Part shown: positions 34,354 to 44,429 of the stretch, piece by piece
How the letters are laid out: every line of letters starts with the position of its first letter
How positions within the stretch are numbered: position 1 is the stretch's first letter
From: Capsaspora owczarzaki ATCC 30864
Lineage: Eukaryota > Opisthokonta > Filasterea
Reading direction: 5' to 3'
Length of the DNA: 64,000 bases
Assembly: GCF_000151315.2 (NCBI RefSeq)
Contig: NW_011887292.1
Span: 3,152,366 to 3,216,365 of the forward strand
Program-made: the position numbers and the translations under genes
Notes under the pieces: generated by a model
The model's database searches: none
What the model was told of the DNA's origin: nothing
Seen by the model: only the letters and a program-made list of their open reading frames with translations

Positions 34354-37300
34354 TCAAATATCATCGAGCTCTGCTACATTGTCTTGTCCGGCATAGTTTT
34401 GTCGCGCGCCCCGTCGAGGCCGAGCAGTGGGCTGCGTGATTGGCTGCTTGGTAGCAGCAGCCTTCGACTTGGCGGCAGCAGGCTTGGCGGCTTTAGCCGT
34501 CTTGCTTGCAGGCTGCTTTGGAGAGGCGAGAAGATTTTCGCCATCTTCCTCATCATCGTCACTTGCGTCGCTGTCCTCGCCATTGTTTTCGACATCCTCA
34601 TCGCCATCACTGTCGGCAGCACTGGCGGGCTCGACAACGGCGGCCAGTTCTTCAGGAACGGGCGCTGGGACGGCGTCGCCTCCATCGGCGCCAATCGAGT
34701 CGCGGAACTTGGCAAAGAGCTTGAGCAGCGGCTTGTCTCCACGGAGTTGGGACGCAGCCTTGCCACACAAGGCTTGGACTGCCTCGACAGCACCTTCATC
34801 CGTGGTGTCCATGTGGAAGGAGGGAAGAGTCTTGACAATCAATCGCGACAACGCCTCGCCCTCCTCCAAAGCGCTGGCAGCCGCAAGCGACTCGAGCAAG
34901 CGAGTCACGACCCGATTGTGGAGCGAGACGAGCAATGCTGGGGACGACGGTTGTGCAACAAGGCTGGACGAGTGGATGAGGTAGGCGACCATCTTTGCCA
35001 TGCGCGAGCAGTCAATCTGACCAAACGACTCGACCGAGCTGGCATCCGCGACGCGACGAAGAGCAAGCAAAAATGCGTCAGCAAGGACTGCCTGTCGCTC
35101 TGCATGCACCGTGGCAAACGCTGGGAAGAAGACCGTCAGGCATTGCTGCAAGAATGTCTCCTTGCTCAGAATCGGATCATAGTAGGCCAGCAGCAGCTCG
35201 CTCAACGCGTCGGGCGCCATCCAGCGGCCAGAGTACAGCAGTCTGGCAAAGCCTTCCAGAATAATACACCGCAGCTTCAGCTGGGATGGGTCTCGTGCAA
35301 GCGTGGCAATCAGCGACTCGCGGACTGTAGTGGTGGCCGATGGCAGCGACCTAAAAATGTCGTCACCGTGGACCAGCGCCAAATCCAACAGAGCCTCAGT
35401 TGCAGTGGTCACGACACGATTGTCGGAATCATTCTCGCAGGCGGTGATCAGGACTGGCACGAAAGCGCATCCATTGGCGACGTCGAGCAGCATGAACATG
35501 CTGAGTGTGCGGAAGGCGGCTCGCCGAACATTGACCTCGGATTCTTGAATGCCACAAAGAACGAGCTTGTCGAAAGCTCGCGAGGGGATGTTTCGCTGGA
35601 GGGCTCGAGGCGAGGACATTGATTCAACGTGCAAGCCAAGAATCAGCAGTGCTCGCGCCCAAGCGGCAGACAAATCCTGTGGGACAGCAGCAGCAGCAGC
35701 AGCAGCAGTAGCAGTCGTAGTAGTGGTAGTAGTGGTAGTAGTGGTAGTAGTGGTGGTAGCCACAAGTTTCGAGGAGGAAGACTCTGAAGCACGCTGAATG
35801 GCGGCAATCTGGGCCTTGATGTCATCCATCTCCTGGCGCACCTTGGCGGCATCCTCAAACCGATCTTGCTGTGCGTATTGTTCCTTGGCGTCATCGAGCT
35901 CCATCAAGGTGACCTTGAGCGCGGCCACCTTGAGACTGCGCTCCTTGGCGGACATTTTGGCAATGCTCGGGTCCACCTCCACCGACACTGGCGCATCTTC
36001 GACGTGAGTAATGTCGGCAACGCTCTCATTCATGGACTCTTCATTGAGGAAGGGCCAGATTTGCTCAATCAGCTCGACGAAAAACCGGTTGCAATCCACC
36101 TCTCGCGGCTCGAGCAGCGCACCCAGCTTGACAAGATGGCTGACAAAGTCTGCCGGGGTGTGCAGATCGAGCAACAAGGAGCGCACCAGGGCAATCAAGT
36201 TTCGACGACCTGCTTCATCGCTGAGGTCCAGCACGGCGGCCAGTTGCAGCAATTGCAGCGTGATGAATTCGGCGCGGGGCTGGTCCAGCATCTCGGGCGC
36301 GACACCACCCTCGACGGTGCCCTTGGCGGCTGCCAGCTGGAGCTCAATGTGCCGCTTGACAATGCTGCAAAACACTGAAATTTCGGGCACCAAACGCTCA
36401 ATCCGCTCATCCGCCAGCGCGGCACGCTTGGAATTGGTCTGCTGGCGCGCATCGGGCTGCTCCGACACAGCCGTCACATGCTCGCACACAACGCGCCAAT
36501 AAAGAGCGGCCTCTGGAGTCAGGGCTTGACTCAAAAAGTCGTGGTAGGTCAGCTTGTCCAAATCCACAATGCCATTCGCCTCAGAGCACATGTACTTGAC
36601 CACCGATTCAGCCAATGCGGTGTGGTCCAGAACGTGCAGGTAGCTGAGGACATCGGGAATGGAGCCCTTGGCGCTCTTTAGCCAACTCTTGCAGACGAGG
36701 TCGCCGCAGACTTGCCGCACAACAGCAGAGCGGTCGTTGAGGCCTTCGCGGAGCAGGCGAATGCGATCCGAGACGGGCAGCGCCTTCACGTGCACTTTTT
36801 CTGCCAGCACGGCAAATGCCTGTGCGCGGACGTCCTCCTTGACATCACGGGTGCGATCCAGGATGTGTGGCATGGTGAGCTTGGTGACTGCAATTTGTGC
36901 CAAAACACAGCGGCGCACGTCTGGGCTGGAGTCCAGCGTGAGCAGCTTGATGTACTGGGAGATGACGGGGCATTCCGCGTCGTGCGGGTCTTGCAGACGA
37001 GACAGGGCGTGAACTGCCTGCACGCGAACGACTGGCACCTTGTCAATGGCGCGCTCGAGCATGGCGTTGTAGATTTTCTCCCATAGCTCGTCGTCAATCT
37101 CGGCTTCCTCGCCGAGGTGGTCGAGCGTCTTGGAAATCAGCTGGCACACGCGGAAGCGCACGGCCTTGTCCTTGGCGCCGTGGAAGTGCAACAGATACTG
37201 CATCATAAAGACCGCCAGCGCACAGTTGGTCTTGGTTTCGGACGAACCTTCCTCCAGTGCTGGCGCCGCCGAGACCAGTCGCGCCGTGAATTCCACCAAG

Positions 37301-37878
37301 CGCTCGACTGCTGGCTCGCGCTTGAACACGACCAGAATGTTGTTGACCAGCGTCACCAGCTCGGTCCGGAACAAGTCCTCGCCTGCAGCCGGACGCGCCG
37401 CAGAGATGCGAGCCGCCGCCTTGTAAATGGCGCGGATGTTCTTGTCGTGCGACGCATATCCACGCTGCGCATCGTCCATGGCTGCACGCAGCGCCTCGCT
37501 GAGATCGCTGGCGGGGTCGCGGGACGAGCGGTTTGCATTGGCTGCCGATGCTCGCTGCACCTTCGCACCGCGGCCCTTTCCCTCGGCCCCAGCGGCATCT
37601 TCGACGGTGGTGCTGGACGTATTTTCGGCTTCTGCCTCGTCCAGCGCGCCAGTCATGGCGGCAGCGACCTTGCTGGACTTGGTTGGCTTGGAGCGGTTTG
37701 AAACGGCCTTTGAAACAGTTTGTTTGGTCGGCGGCGCTTCGACCTCCGCCTGCTCGTCGCCGTGCTCTGCAGACACCGACGCGCGCTCCTGCAGAACAGT
37801 GCGCTTCTTTGTTGTTGTCTTGTCGCTCGAAGCACCGGCGCTCGCGGCTGCAGTCGAGGACGAATTGGCGCGCGGCAT
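34354..37878 (-). CDS. NCAPG, condensin I HEAT-repeat subunit (CAP-G/Ycg1)
   Basis: CAP-G, with the CAP-H kleisin, binds DNA in condensin I and compacts mitotic chromosomes. This is a single exon of 1174 residues (human about 1015). Near-identity to the family is seen over the HEAT region (about residues 170-470): KREPAVERLVEF, AVRFRVCQLISKTL, VVRVQAVHALSRLQDP, DVRRCVLAQIAV, AEKVHVKALPVSDRIRLLRE and GLNDRSAVVRQVC. ALTPEAALYWRVVCEHV and the later FFPAFATVHAERQ segment also match. Unlike human, it has a 130-residue Ser/Ala/Lys-rich N-terminal extension and a Thr/Ala run (35685-35757). The tail is acidic and Lys/Arg-rich. The stop is only 190 bp from the stop of the kleisin gene, tail to tail, so the two transcripts must end close together or overlap. 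Confidence 0.96.
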   Translation of the reverse strand: MPRANSSSTAAASAGASSDKTTTKKRTVLQERASVSAEHGDEQAEVEAPPTKQTVSKAVSNRSKPTKSSKVAAAMTGALDEAEAENTSSTTVEDAAGAEGKGRGAKVQRASAANANRSSRDPASDLSEALRAAMDDAQRGYASHDKNIRAIYKAAARISAARPAAGEDLFRTELVTLVNNILVVFKREPAVERLVEFTARLVSAAPALEEGSSETKTNCALAVFMMQYLLHFHGAKDKAVRFRVCQLISKTLDHLGEEAEIDDELWEKIYNAMLERAIDKVPVVRVQAVHALSRLQDPHDAECPVISQYIKLLTLDSSPDVRRCVLAQIAVTKLTMPHILDRTRDVKEDVRAQAFAVLAEKVHVKALPVSDRIRLLREGLNDRSAVVRQVCGDLVCKSWLKSAKGSIPDVLSYLHVLDHTALAESVVKYMCSEANGIVDLDKLTYHDFLSQALTPEAALYWRVVCEHVTAVSEQPDARQQTNSKRAALADERIERLVPEISVFCSIVKRHIELQLAAAKGTVEGGVAPEMLDQPRAEFITLQLLQLAAVLDLSDEAGRRNLIALVRSLLLDLHTPADFVSHLVKLGALLEPREVDCNRFFVELIEQIWPFLNEESMNESVADITHVEDAPVSVEVDPSIAKMSAKERSLKVAALKVTLMELDDAKEQYAQQDRFEDAAKVRQEMDDIKAQIAAIQRASESSSSKLVATTTTTTTTTTTTTTTATAAAAAAAVPQDLSAAWARALLILGLHVESMSSPRALQRNIPSRAFDKLVLCGIQESEVNVRRAAFRTLSMFMLLDVANGCAFVPVLITACENDSDNRVVTTATEALLDLALVHGDDIFRSLPSATTTVRESLIATLARDPSQLKLRCIILEGFARLLYSGRWMAPDALSELLLAYYDPILSKETFLQQCLTVFFPAFATVHAERQAVLADAFLLALRRVADASSVESFGQIDCSRMAKMVAYLIHSSSLVAQPSSPALLVSLHNRVVTRLLESLAAASALEEGEALSRLIVKTLPSFHMDTTDEGAVEAVQALCGKAASQLRGDKPLLKLFAKFRDSIGADGGDAVPAPVPEELAAVVEPASAADSDGDEDVENNGEDSDASDDDEEDGENLLASPKQPASKTAKAAKPAAAKSKAAATKQPITQPTARPRRGARQNYAGQDNVAELDDI

Positions 37879-38231
37879 CGATAAAGACAGGAAGTGAAAG
37901 AAAGAAAAATTGAAAAAAAATTGAAAAAAATTGAAAAATAAAAAACTGGCGCCAAAAATTTACAATTTGAGAAACGGTTTTGGTTTTGTTTGGTTTTTTG
38001 GTTTTTGGTTTTTTTGTTTCGTCAAAGTGCAAAAAACAAAAACATGAAAGAAACCAAATCGAAATCTTGGTGTTGGATTGACTTTTGCTTGTTTGAACAA
38101 TGTATTTGTCAATAAGCCGAAGAGCAACGACGAAAGCGAGTGAAAAGAAACGAGGCGCTGGGAAATCCAAATCCGCACAAGCAAAACAACCCACTCACAA
38201 ACTCCCCCCCCCTCCTCCCTGACCCACCACA
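37879..38231. other. intergenic, NCAPG upstream region
   Basis: Lies between the NCAPG start and the NAXD stop, both on the minus strand. A/T-rich, with tandem TTTTTGG-type tracts near 37975-38020. Presumed NCAPG promoter plus NAXD 3' end; no gene seen. Confidence 0.5.
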
Positions 38232-39671
38232 TCAAGCTTGGGCCTTGTCTACGAGCTGAGAAAGTGCCTGGCCAAACAGCTCCTCGAATGCGGGATTCAT
38301 TTCAGCAATCACATCAACGGCGGTGGTGCTTCGCCCCGCTTTTTCAAACGCAAGCTTGCCGCATGCGCGCGCATACCGGCAGGCGAAGTTGGCGGCAAGC
38401 AGGTTTGGCTCCAAATCACCACCCTCTGAGGAGGACGACTTGTCACCTTGGCTGTTTGACGCATGCTGGTGGGCCCAGTACGTGAAGGTGGCCAAGATGC
38501 CTGTGAGAACATCTCCTTGACCACCGCAACGCCGCTTGTTTCCTTCGTCCGAGACACTCAGGGTCGTGTCTCCGTCGGAAATAACGTCGGTGACTCCCTT
38601 GCGAACCACGGTGACGTGGCCCAGAGCCTTGCAGAGTTTGCGCAGCAGCTCGACGTGTGACGTCTCGGGTGCATCGTCGGGCAGCGGTTTGTAGTCTGTG
38701 AGCACAGCCTTAAAGAGGGCGTCGAGCTCGTTGCGGTTGGGAGTCAGCGTTGCTTTTCGATAGCCCTTCACGAGATCGGGCTTTTCGGCGACCAAGCGGA
38801 GCGCATCGGCGTCGACAATGAGAGGCAGGTCGAGCTTCCGTGCCCGCTCGATCAACGCCTCGGTCTGGCGCCAATTTGCGGCATCCCGTCCAAGCCCAGG
38901 TCCGACTACAACCACGTGCAAGCGTTCCAGCCATGATCCGACCTACGGCAATGCGAGATCATTTTGGCAGCAGTGAGCCAAAAACTCAAATGCAAACAAA
39001 AAAACAACACCAAAAAGCGTTGCACTCAAGACAAAAGTGAAGAGATGGGCGTACAGCAGACACGGCTGCATCGAGATCCTTGTGCTCTGTGGAAGTTGTC
39101 AGTGTCGGATGCACAATCAGCTCGGGCGAGTATGTTTTGCTGTTTCAAAAGCGTCGATAATTTTGCGTCAGGACAATCACAGCATCGCAACAAAAAATAA
39201 GATGCACCCATCTATCAAACTGGGAGGGGTCTTACATGACCATTGCAGCTGCTTCTGGGCTGAAGACATGGACAATGTCAGCACCTGCCTTGAGCGCAGC
39301 AATACCGGCAAAGTACGGCGCACCAGTGTATTCCTTGCTTCCTCCAATCACAGCGACCTGGCACAAAAACAACAGGGTTACCCAAAAAAACAAAGAATCG
39401 TTTGATTGTGTATTTTGAATGTCAATGCCAATGCCAATGTATGTCGGTTGCAGTGGTGATGACGATCGCTCAGAACTCCGACTTCACTTCAACCGCCCGA
39501 TGCCGACACTCGCTCACACCGGCCCCCCCCCGCTCTACCTACCCCCACCCGCCTTTCCAGCAACAATCGCACGCAACAAAGCCTCACCTTTCCAGCCTGT
39601 CCTTTGTAACGCGCAGACGACAGTTCGGGAATGCATCGCGCGAACGACATCAACAACTGCCTGTTTGCCAT
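38232..39671 (-). CDS. NAXD, ADP/ATP-dependent NAD(P)H-hydrate dehydratase
   Basis: NAXD repairs damaged NADHX/NADPHX back to NAD(P)H at the cost of a nucleoside triphosphate (ATP in animals, ADP in bacteria). Four exons (39671-39588, 39357-39236, 39139-39055, 38942-38232, minus strand; phases 0, 2, 0) give 333 residues, the usual length. The ribokinase-like fold is clear: VAVIGGSKEYTGAPYFAGIA, KTYSPELIVHP, HVVVVGPGLGR, LIVDADALRLV, ATLTPNRNELDALF and the nucleotide/active-site loop CGGQGDVLTG. The first exon matches the family start RCIPELSSARYKGQAGK. No strong targeting peptide is seen, though an alternative start could give one. The gene starts 161 bp from the divergent GTPBP10 gene. Confidence 0.95.
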
Positions 39672-39832
39672 TGTTCTCAAAACACAAAAACGATGGAAGA
39701 CAAAGACTGAGCTGCTCAGACAAGGATGACAAATATTATAAAAAGGTACAAAAATCTACAGTTCCAAGTGGCTGGATGAAGCACAACACCACTCATTCAT
39801 TCACTTCACTGCTCTTTAAGGGAAGCTCTGTC
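39672..39832. promoter_or_regulatory. short bidirectional promoter, NAXD / GTPBP10
   Basis: Only 161 bp separate the two divergent start codons, so the promoters must be shared. TATAAAAAG at 39737-39745, 88 nt before the GTPBP10 start, is a TATA-like element on the plus strand. I see no clear counterpart for NAXD. Confidence 0.4.
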
Positions 39833-42715
39833 ATGCTGAGCCGCAGTGCTCGCATCGCAGACGCATTGCGCGGTGTCGCCGGTCGACTCGCACAGCAGCC
39901 AAGCCACGCTGGACACCATCATCATCATCGTCATCCCAATCACACTGCCCAGCGAGTCCGATCCATCCACCAGTGCAGTGCGATGACCATGGCCGAGACT
40001 ACCACGAGGAGGAGCACGGCCGCGATGCTGCTGTTGATGCTGCCAGCCCAACCCGCACTCGCAGGCCCTGGCTTCGTGCAGAGGAATGGCGCTGCATCAT
40101 TCCACACGAGAGCGACGGCGGGCGACGGGCATGCGGCGGCGGTCGCGCTGGCTCCTGCTGCTCGTCGGGGTGCTGCCAAGACGAAGACGCTTCGACCGGG
40201 AGGCCGCCGATCGCCGCCGCCGCGAGCCGCCAAGCCGATGCGACGTGGCGCCAAGCACGCACGACTGGGCAAGGATCGCGGTGGCATGCAGCGTGGCGGC
40301 GGTGGTGGCAAGATGCAGTCGAGGTTTGCAACCCGCGCTCCACGCGCGCCGTCCGCTATTGAGCAGATCGAGGCAGCACACCAGGCACAGCGCGAGAGCC
40401 AGGCTGCAAGCAAGGGCAAGAGTGTGTCGCCGCCCGTGCCGTTCCACAAGGCCACTGCGCAGCAAATCCGTGCTCGCTACGCGGCATCATCAGCATCGGA
40501 CGACACTCCCGTTAGAACTCGCCGTGACAAAGACAGAACGATGAATCGCAAGTCACTTGCGGCACCGCGGTTGACCCGTCGAGAGCGTCAAGCAGCCGCG
40601 AGCGCCGAGAACGAGAATGACAACCTCGATGATGAGGAGGATGCTGATGCAGACTTGGAGCCATACAATCCGAAAATCCGCATTGGCATGCGATCGCGCT
40701 CAACGCGCTCGGGCAATGCGGTAGCCGCTGCAGCTCGCTCGCCTCAAGCGTCGACGGTGCCAGCGGACAAGGACAAGGAGCTGTCGTACTCGACCTGGAT
40801 GACGGTTGATCTCGACGGCGTTCGGCGAAACAATGCGCTGCTGGCCAAAAGTCGCGGCCGGAACAAGCCCGTCGATTGGGACGAGGTCAATGTGTTTGCA
40901 TGGGACCAGGTGGTGGACCTGTACGGCGAGCTTGCTCAACGTCAAAACAAGGCCGCTGCGACCGCCGCACAGAGCGTCGACCTGCTGGGCTCCTTTTACA
41001 AGGGTCAAGGCTCTAAATCGCCCATCAAGCGCATGATCAAGGACGCAAAGTTTGAGCATTACTTTGCCAATCTTGCCATGCCGCAGCAAAAGCGCATTCG
41101 CAACCTCATTGCTCAGCGAGCTGAGGACGCCGCGAAAGCTGTTGCCGCCGAGTCTGCGCTCCAGCGAGCACCAGCAGTCTCCGTCAACTCCAAAGTGGAC
41201 GCGAGCGCTTCCCATGAACGAGGCGACCCAGAATTGTCCGAAAATGATGCTGCTGCTCTCGACCGTCCTTCTTCTGCCGATGGTCCCATCTCTGCAGCAC
41301 AGCGCAAAAATCTGTATCGAAGCAAGCAAGGGTTTGTCGACCGAGTCCGCATTTCCGTCCGCGCCGGAGATGGTGGAACTGGCCGGCCTGCAGGCACGGG
41401 TGGCGCTGGTGGTTCAGTGTACCTTGTTGTCAAGCAAACGGGCTCTCTCGCCAACATACCCAAGCTCGTCGAGGCTGGGCGCGGTGCCGATAGTCGCGAG
41501 CGTGCACCCCGTGGCCGTGGCGGAGACGACAGCTATGTGTCTGTTCCACCGGGAACTGTGATTTCGGATGGGCGCACTGGCAAGGTCATGTTCGATGTCT
41601 CGACCATTGGCGAAAGCTACTTGCTCGCCAAAGGCGGCGCGGGTGGCGGCCAGGACGGCGGACTCCCGCGTGGTGGGAAGGGTGAGCAGCTGCCTTTGAA
41701 TCTCGAGCTCAAAAGCATTGCCGATGTTGGTCTTGTCGGGTAAGATTTGCTTTGAGCGGATGTGGTGTTGTTGTTGTTGTCGTCGTCGTTGCTAGTTGAC
41801 AATTAGATCTCACGTTCTCTGTTGCACTCTGCTCTGCTCGACTCTCTGATTTGTAGATTTCCCAATGCCGGCAAGTCAACGCTGCTCACAGCCATTTCAA
41901 ACGCCACCCCCAAGATTGCTCCGTATCCCTGTGAGACACTTGTTTGGTTGCTGTGCCGTGTTCAGCGCTTCGTGTCCATTCCGCAAGTTGTTGACTGACT
42001 TTCTTTCAACACTTGACTAGTTACCACGCTTCGACCCCATATCGGTGTCGTGCAGTACGATCAGTTCACCAGGATTGCTGTCGCCGACGTGCCTGGCCTT
42101 GTTGAAGGCGCACACCAAAATGTTGGCATGGGCCATCAATTCCTGAGGCACATTGAGCGCACTTCAGCCCTCCTGTACGTCGTTGACGTGAATGGATTCC
42201 AGCTGTCCATGGATTCGCCCTTCCGGACCCCCGCAGAGACATTCCGTCTGCTCTTCGATGAGCTGTCCGTGTACGGCGGCGGCGGCATGGAACGACGACC
42301 CTTCATTGTGGTGCTCAACAAGATGGATCAGCCCGGTGCATCGGCAGCTGCCACCAAGTTTTATGCCGAATTTTCCGAAGTGTTGCGGCAACTTGTGAGT
42401 GAGGGTCGACTCCAGCTTGATCAACTCCAGCAACTCATCACGCTGAGTGCCAGCGAGCGCACGGGCGTCGTAGATTTGCGCAAACACCTCGGCCTCCTTG
42501 TTCAGAAGGCACAGGCAATTCAAGCAGCCGAACTCTCTGACAAGGACCAGCATCCTTCCACGGGCTCGGACGCGTTGTCGGAAGATCGCGACTCTGATGA
42601 CGAGCTCAGCGGAGAGGACGAGATTCTCACCGACGACATTCGACGGCAGATGGACGAAGCCGACTTGCATCACCAGCAGCAGATAGCTTTGGCTTCTTTG
42701 AGCTCACGCCGGTAG
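39833..42715 (+). CDS. GTPBP10-type Obg GTPase (mitochondrial ribosome assembly)
   Basis: GTPBP10 is an Obg GTPase that helps mature the mitochondrial large ribosomal subunit. Three exons (39833-41739, 41857-41930, 42021-42715; phases 2 and 1) give 891 residues. The start [20 protein letters not shown] looks like a mitochondrial presequence. About 500 residues of basic, low-complexity extension follow; human GTPBP10 is about 390 residues in all. The Gly-rich Obg domain (about 500-640, [20 protein letters not shown]) precedes the G domain: G1 [10 protein letters not shown]3 DVPG, G4 NKMD, G5 SAS. The segments [20 protein letters not shown] and [13 protein letters not shown] favour GTPBP10 over MTG2/GTPBP5. 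The G1 loop is encoded by a 74-nt exon. The Asp/Glu-rich C terminus is species-specific. Confidence 0.93.
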
Positions 42716-42854
42716 AAGAAGGGGATTTTCTTATACCTGCGCGCGCAGAGGTGCTTTGTAATTGTAAAATGTACTTTATAAAAAAACAGAAGAAACCCGA
42801 CACGCAAACATAAAGTTACAGTCTGGGCTCCCCCCCCATGTTGCAATGGAAATT

Positions 42855-44046
42855 CTACACCTCAATGCGCAGGTTTGGAGGCAGCTTTTCCAGATCGATT
42901 GATGGGAAGAGACGCGGGGCTGCAGGAAGCGGCGACTTGAAAAATTTCACCACACCTGCAGCATTCTTCATTTCACTCAGCAGGTGATCCGGAATGTCTC
43001 GTTGGAAGGTTTCGACACATCGCGCAAGGATCTAGAACGGGGGAAAAGAGAAGGTGGAGGCAAGAGAACAATCGGCAGTCAGAGTGTTGCCCAAAAAAAA
43101 AAAAAAAGAAAAGCAAACAAGGTTTTGTACAGCAAGTACGACAATGGTACAGAACAAAAACTGCTCCTCGACGCACCTGAACGCGCTCTGTTTGGCTATC
43201 AAACGCCCGACTCGTCCAGACGGCGTCCTTGGCATCGGCCGGAATCGGAGCAATTTCGTTGACAATCTCGCGCACAGTTTGGCGCACGTCGAGATCTGTC
43301 CGCGGGACCAAAGCGGCGTATCGTCGCTCCAAATAGCTTTTTCGGGTTTGCTTGAGAATTTTCGCTCTGAGAGAAGAGGAGCGTTCGTTGTGACAACGGT
43401 TAGCAAAAATGAAGCAGGGTTTTTTTTCCTGTCTGATGCCACCCCCACCACCACCACCACCACCACCACTTCTTCCTCCTCCTCTTCCAAGTGACCGAAT
43501 CACAACAGAAAAGCGAGTACGACACAAATGCATAAAGCCCTACGCTCGGGACTCGGAAATCGTCTTGGACTGGCCCTGGGCATCCTGGTACACGAGCGGT
43601 GTCTTGGATCGGTAGTGGTTGATGACAGTGCGCCTGATGATGTGCTCCTCGTCCATTACGGCAGGAGTGAGGATGGCCGGCGCTTCACTGGCGCGGCGAG
43701 CATGGAGCGCACGATGCGCTCGAATGGCCTCGGAATCGGCCGATCCAGCGGCGGCGGTCTTTGCATCACCAGTCACAGCAGCAGCAGCAGTAGCAGCAGT
43801 GGTGGTGGGTGCAGCACCATCCGTGGCCTTGGCACCGCGGAGCCGCCCGAACGTTCGAGCAAGCAAGCCGCCAGAGCTCGCTCCTCCTTGTTCCTCAGCA
43901 GCAGCAGCAGCGGGTGCGTCCCCCGAACCGGCCTTGGCAGCGGCGTTGAACGACGGCGTGCTTGCTGCAGCCTGAGGGCGCGCGGCGGTGGCGGCGGACG
44001 AGAGCAGGCGACGTCCTGCTGCAATGCGACTGGCTGAAGCAAGCAT
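42855..44046 (-). CDS. probable mitochondrial ribosomal protein mL50 (MRPL50)
   Basis: mL50 is a peripheral protein of the mitochondrial large subunit. Three exons (44046-43544, 43366-43177, 43031-42855, minus strand; phases 2 and 0) give 289 residues. The N terminus MLASASRIAAGRRLLSSAAT is a typical mitochondrial presequence, followed by an Ala-rich low-complexity stretch. The conserved part begins at KQTRKSYLERRYAALVPRTD, compatible with mL50's basic helix before its acyl-carrier-like fold. The C terminus has a VVKFFKSPL segment and ends LEKLPPNLRIEV, close to the mL50 ending (LPPNLKI). It lies downstream of and convergent to GTPBP10. The assignment is moderate because the family diverges fast; the exon structure is secure. 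Confidence 0.72.
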
Positions 44047-44429
44047 GTGGAAAAGAACAAAAAAACGAAAAAAAAAAAAAAATGAATGGAGCAGCATTGG
44101 GATTGGATTTGGTTTGAATTGGATTGGATTGGATTGGATTGGGTTGGGATGAGGTGACGATGAACATCAACCGAGTACGTGTACACGTTAGTAGAAAAAG
44201 TTGCAAAGTGGAAACAGCAGTGCTTGAACGTGGAAGGCGATTACCAAGCAAAACGAACGAACTGCTTCAACAATGAGACTCTCAGAACTAGTGTCACTGC
44301 TCAGGGATGTGTGATCTCAACAAACAGCGCGAAACGTTATCATTACTGCAGTCTGAATTTGGAAACCGACTCTTCTCAGATTTTCTCAGTTCTCCTTTTT
44401 TTGTTTTTTATCTTCCTTTTGTAGGCTCA
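44047..44429. other. intergenic, divergent mL50/PARG promoter region
   Basis: 383 bp between divergent starts. GGATT-type tandem repeats lie at 44097-44145 and an A run at 44069-44083. A pyrimidine tract ending in TAG sits 5 nt before the PARG start, suggesting a 5' UTR intron. Confidence 0.45.

Noticed and set aside
34384-35622. 412-codon plus-strand frame over NCAPG
   Set aside because: Antisense shadow of the strongly conserved NCAPG gene.
34354-37878. PDS5 as identity of this HEAT-repeat gene
   Set aside because: First considered because of the adjacent kleisin, but AVRFRVCQLISKTL, VHALSRLQDP and AEKVHVKAL match condensin CAP-G, not PDS5.
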